From Nitrospirota bacterium (GTDB lineage Bacteria; Nitrospirota; Nitrospiria; JACQBW01): a stretch of DNA of 43,350 nucleotides. Positions within the stretch are counted from its first letter, which is position 1, and every line of letters starts with the position of its first letter. Of this stretch, positions 41,544-43,350 are shown in pieces. The position numbers and the translations under genes are program-made. The notes below the pieces were generated by a model that saw only the letters and a list, made by a program, of their open reading frames with translations, was not told where the DNA came from and made no database searches. The stretch covers positions 1-43,350 of the forward strand of contig JACOTA010000027.1 in NCBI GenBank assembly GCA_016178585.1, written 5' to 3'.

Positions 41544-42926
41544 ATGGTTAACCATTTAATTGACATTGTCTATCTGATTTCATCTGTTTTAGTGATCATA
41601 GGAATAAAAAGACTCAATTCTCCGGATACCGCCCGTAGCGGGAATCTTTTTTCGACCCTGGCCATTTTTCTGGCCGTGGTGGTCACCCTTCTGAATAAGG
41701 AAATTGTCCAGTTTCATACGATTTTAATCGGGGCGGCGATTGGCGGCACCATTGGCGTGATTTTTGCCAGAATGGTTAAAATGACCGAAATGCCAGAGAT
41801 GATCGCCATGTTAAACGGTTTTGGAAGCATCTCTTCAGCCTTAATCGGCATCACAGAGTTTTACCGGACGTTCCCCAATTCCGACGGATTTTCAGTGACC
41901 GCCATTATCCTTTCGGCCATCGTGGGAGCCAGTACTTTCTCCGGGAGCATTATCGCCTTTGCAAAACTCCGTGAGGTGATGACCGGAAAAGCCATTTTGT
42001 ACAGGTTTCAGCATCCTCTCAACCTTCTCATGTTCCTGGCCATTGTTGGTTTTTCGATTTATCTTCCATTTCAACCGGACAGCAATTCTTCTTTTATTAT
42101 GATCAATGTCCTGGCTCTTGTTTTGGGCATTACCCTGGTGCTTCCCATCGGGGGAGCCGATATGCCGGTGGTCATTGCTCTTCACAATTCCTATTCCGGA
42201 GTCGCCGTATTGGTGACCGGATTTTTGTTTAATAATAATGTCCTGATTATTATTGGATCGCTGGTGGGGTCCTCCGGTATGATCCTGACCTATGTGATGT
42301 GCAAGGGGATGAACCGATCGGTCATTAATGTCATGTTCGGGGCCGTCGCGACTGAGAATAAAAGCGCGTCCAGTAACGGAAAACCCGCAAGAAGAAGCGT
42401 GGTTAAAGAGTATTCGATTGAAGACGCCATTACAGTGCTCCAAAATTGCCGTTCTCTTATCGTTGTCCCGGGTTACGGTCTTGCGGCCGCTCAGGCTCAG
42501 CATGCGGTGAGGGAGCTCGTGGACCTGTTAGAAGAGAGAGGCGTTTCTGTCAAATACGCCATCCATCCGGTGGCGGGTCGCATGCCGGGCCATATGAACG
42601 TCCTTCTGGCTGAAGCGAATGTGCCTTATCCGCAGTTATATGATATGGACGATATTAATGATGAGTTTGCGAAAACAGATGTGGCTCTTGTCATCGGAGC
42701 CAACGATGTGGTCAATCCGGCCGCAAAAAATACTCCGGAAAGTCCAATTTACGGCATGCCAATTCTGGATGTTGAAAGTACAAAGGCGGTTATTGTGCTC
42801 AAAAGAAGCATGAACCCCGGGTTTGCCGGAATAGAAAATGAGCTGTTTGAACGGCCAAATACCATGATGGTTTTTGGTGATGCCCGAAAAACAGTAAATG
42901 AATTTATTAAAGGGATAAAAGAGTAA
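41544..42926 (+). CDS. pntB: NAD(P) transhydrogenase subunit beta
   Basis: A 460-residue protein. The N-terminal half has about eight or nine membrane helices, with GADMPVVIALHNSYSGVAV (residues about 207-225) at the channel. The C-terminal NADP(H)-binding domain III starts near residue 290 with VVPGYGLAAAQAQHAVREL (about 307-325) and contains HPVAGRMPGHMNVLLAEA and IGANDVVNPAA. It couples proton entry to reduction of NADP by NADH. It is followed by a family A palindrome. Confidence 0.95.
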   Translation: MVNHLIDIVYLISSVLVIIGIKRLNSPDTARSGNLFSTLAIFLAVVVTLLNKEIVQFHTILIGAAIGGTIGVIFARMVKMTEMPEMIAMLNGFGSISSALIGITEFYRTFPNSDGFSVTAIILSAIVGASTFSGSIIAFAKLREVMTGKAILYRFQHPLNLLMFLAIVGFSIYLPFQPDSNSSFIMINVLALVLGITLVLPIGGADMPVVIALHNSYSGVAVLVTGFLFNNNVLIIIGSLVGSSGMILTYVMCKGMNRSVINVMFGAVATENKSASSNGKPARRSVVKEYSIEDAITVLQNCRSLIVVPGYGLAAAQAQHAVRELVDLLEERGVSVKYAIHPVAGRMPGHMNVLLAEANVPYPQLYDMDDINDEFAKTDVALVIGANDVVNPAAKNTPESPIYGMPILDVESTKAVIVLKRSMNPGFAGIENELFERPNTMMVFGDARKTVNEFIKGIKE

Positions 42927-43012
42927 GTGAAGCAACTGGCTTTGCCAGTGCGAAACGCGGGGTTCGGGGGCATCGGAGAATGCGAAGCATCGCACGGGCC
43001 CCTGAATATGAT
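42927..43012 (+). repeat. Family A palindrome, copy A5 (pntB-rplI)
   Basis: The copy runs from GTGAAGCAACTGGC to CCCCTGAATATGATAA. The first hairpin is ACTGGC-TTT-GCCAGT, then GCGGGGTTCGGGGGCATCGG, then a second hairpin ATGCGAAGCATCGCA and CGGGCCCC. It begins at the base after the pntB stop and ends about 20 bases before the rplI start. It is the best-preserved copy. Confidence 0.92.
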
Positions 43013-43032
43013 AAAGAGAAAAGGGGTAAGGT

Positions 43033-43350
43033 ATGAAGGTTATCTTAAAAGAAGACGTTGAACATTTAGGAAAAATGGGCACCCAGCTCGAAGTGAAAGA
43101 TGGATATGCGCGTAATTTTTTGATTCCCAGAAAAAAGGCCGTTCTGGCAACCGATAAAAATACAAAAGCGTTAGATCATGAAAAACGTGTGATTGACGTC
43201 AAGTTGAAAAAAATTAAAAAGGAGGCCGGGGATCTGAGTGAAAAAATTCAGTCGTTGACGCTTCATTTGACGGTTCAGGTGGGAGAAGGGGACAAGCTTT
43301 TTGGTTCCGTTACTTCGCAGGATATCGTCGAAGCCCTGGCAAAAGAATCG
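43033..43350 (+). CDS. rplI: Ribosomal protein L9 (partial, 5' part)
   Basis: The first 106 residues of large-subunit protein L9. MKVILKEDVEHLGKMGT and the VKDGYARNFLIPRKKAVLAT segment (residues about 22-41) are the L9 signature, followed by the long connecting helix and the start of the C-terminal domain (KLFGSVTSQDIVEAL). It continues past the right edge. AAGGGGT lies 6 bases upstream of the ATG. Confidence 0.97.
   Translation, partial: MKVILKEDVEHLGKMGTQLEVKDGYARNFLIPRKKAVLATDKNTKALDHEKRVIDVKLKKIKKEAGDLSEKIQSLTLHLTVQVGEGDKLFGSVTSQDIVEALAKES

Noticed and set aside
41892-42503. 203-codon open frame on the minus strand within pntB
   Set aside because: It is antisense to a well-conserved gene, with low-complexity His/Asn-rich content and no recognisable motif.

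Overview
The window is a chromosomal segment of about 50% G+C from a Gram-negative bacterium. Outer-membrane-barrel-like proteins, lipoproteins with lipoboxes and a proton-translocating transhydrogenase point to a diderm. The gene set and the dense intergenic palindromes are compatible with Nitrospirota or a related lineage, but I cannot fix the taxon from sequence alone. All convincing genes are on the + strand; the only minus-strand coding signal is a toxin remnant.

Layout: (1) 1-850: tail of an unknown gene, a DUF433/DUF5615 toxin-antitoxin-like pair and a minus-strand RelE-like remnant. (2) 1038-5935: four tightly packed genes for exported proteins (a predicted outer-membrane barrel, a lipoprotein, a larger exported paralogue of that lipoprotein, and an FN3/PKD-like lipoprotein). 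(3) 6120-6519: a sigma70-like promoter, a cobalamin riboswitch and an intrinsic terminator, then an imperfect palindrome. (4) 6686-21379: a long cobalamin operon, cobD-pduX-cobU-cobT-cobS-cbiP-cbiB-bluB-cbiX-cbiC-cbtB-(4-TM protein)-cbiD-cbiET-cbiL-cbiG. (5) 21641-34726: a polymorphic-toxin-like island with two exported beta-rich proteins, a 2303-residue RHS/YD protein with a YVTN propeller region, candidate immunity genes, an orphan RHS C-terminal cassette and RHS debris. (6) 34922-39778: the rest of the cobalamin genes (cbiH, cbiF, cobC, cbiA) and a TPR gene. (7) 40055-43350: pntAA-pntAB-pntB and the start of rplI.

The cobalamin genes encode most of the cobalt-early pathway (cbiX, L, H, F, G, D, ET, C, A, P, B) plus nucleotide-loop assembly (cobU, cobT, cobS, cobC), aminopropanol phosphate supply (PduX kinase and CobD decarboxylase) and 5,6-dimethylbenzimidazole synthesis (BluB). 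I see no precorrin-6A reductase (cbiJ/cobK) and no corrinoid adenosyltransferase in the window. The set is headed by a B12 riboswitch and is split by the RHS island between cbiG and cbiH.

The most unusual content is three families of small dispersed palindromic elements. Family A (about 85 bp, five copies) sits in or between genes: one copy is in frame inside cbiA, one forms the C-terminus of PduX, and one lies inside the cobalamin riboswitch. Family B (about 110-125 bp, five good copies and one degenerate) has a conserved core flanked by arms that differ at every locus yet are self-complementary. Family C (138 bp, two apparently identical inverted copies) brackets an 18-kb segment. Families A and B look like structure-conserving mobile palindromes and are the best candidates here for something undescribed.
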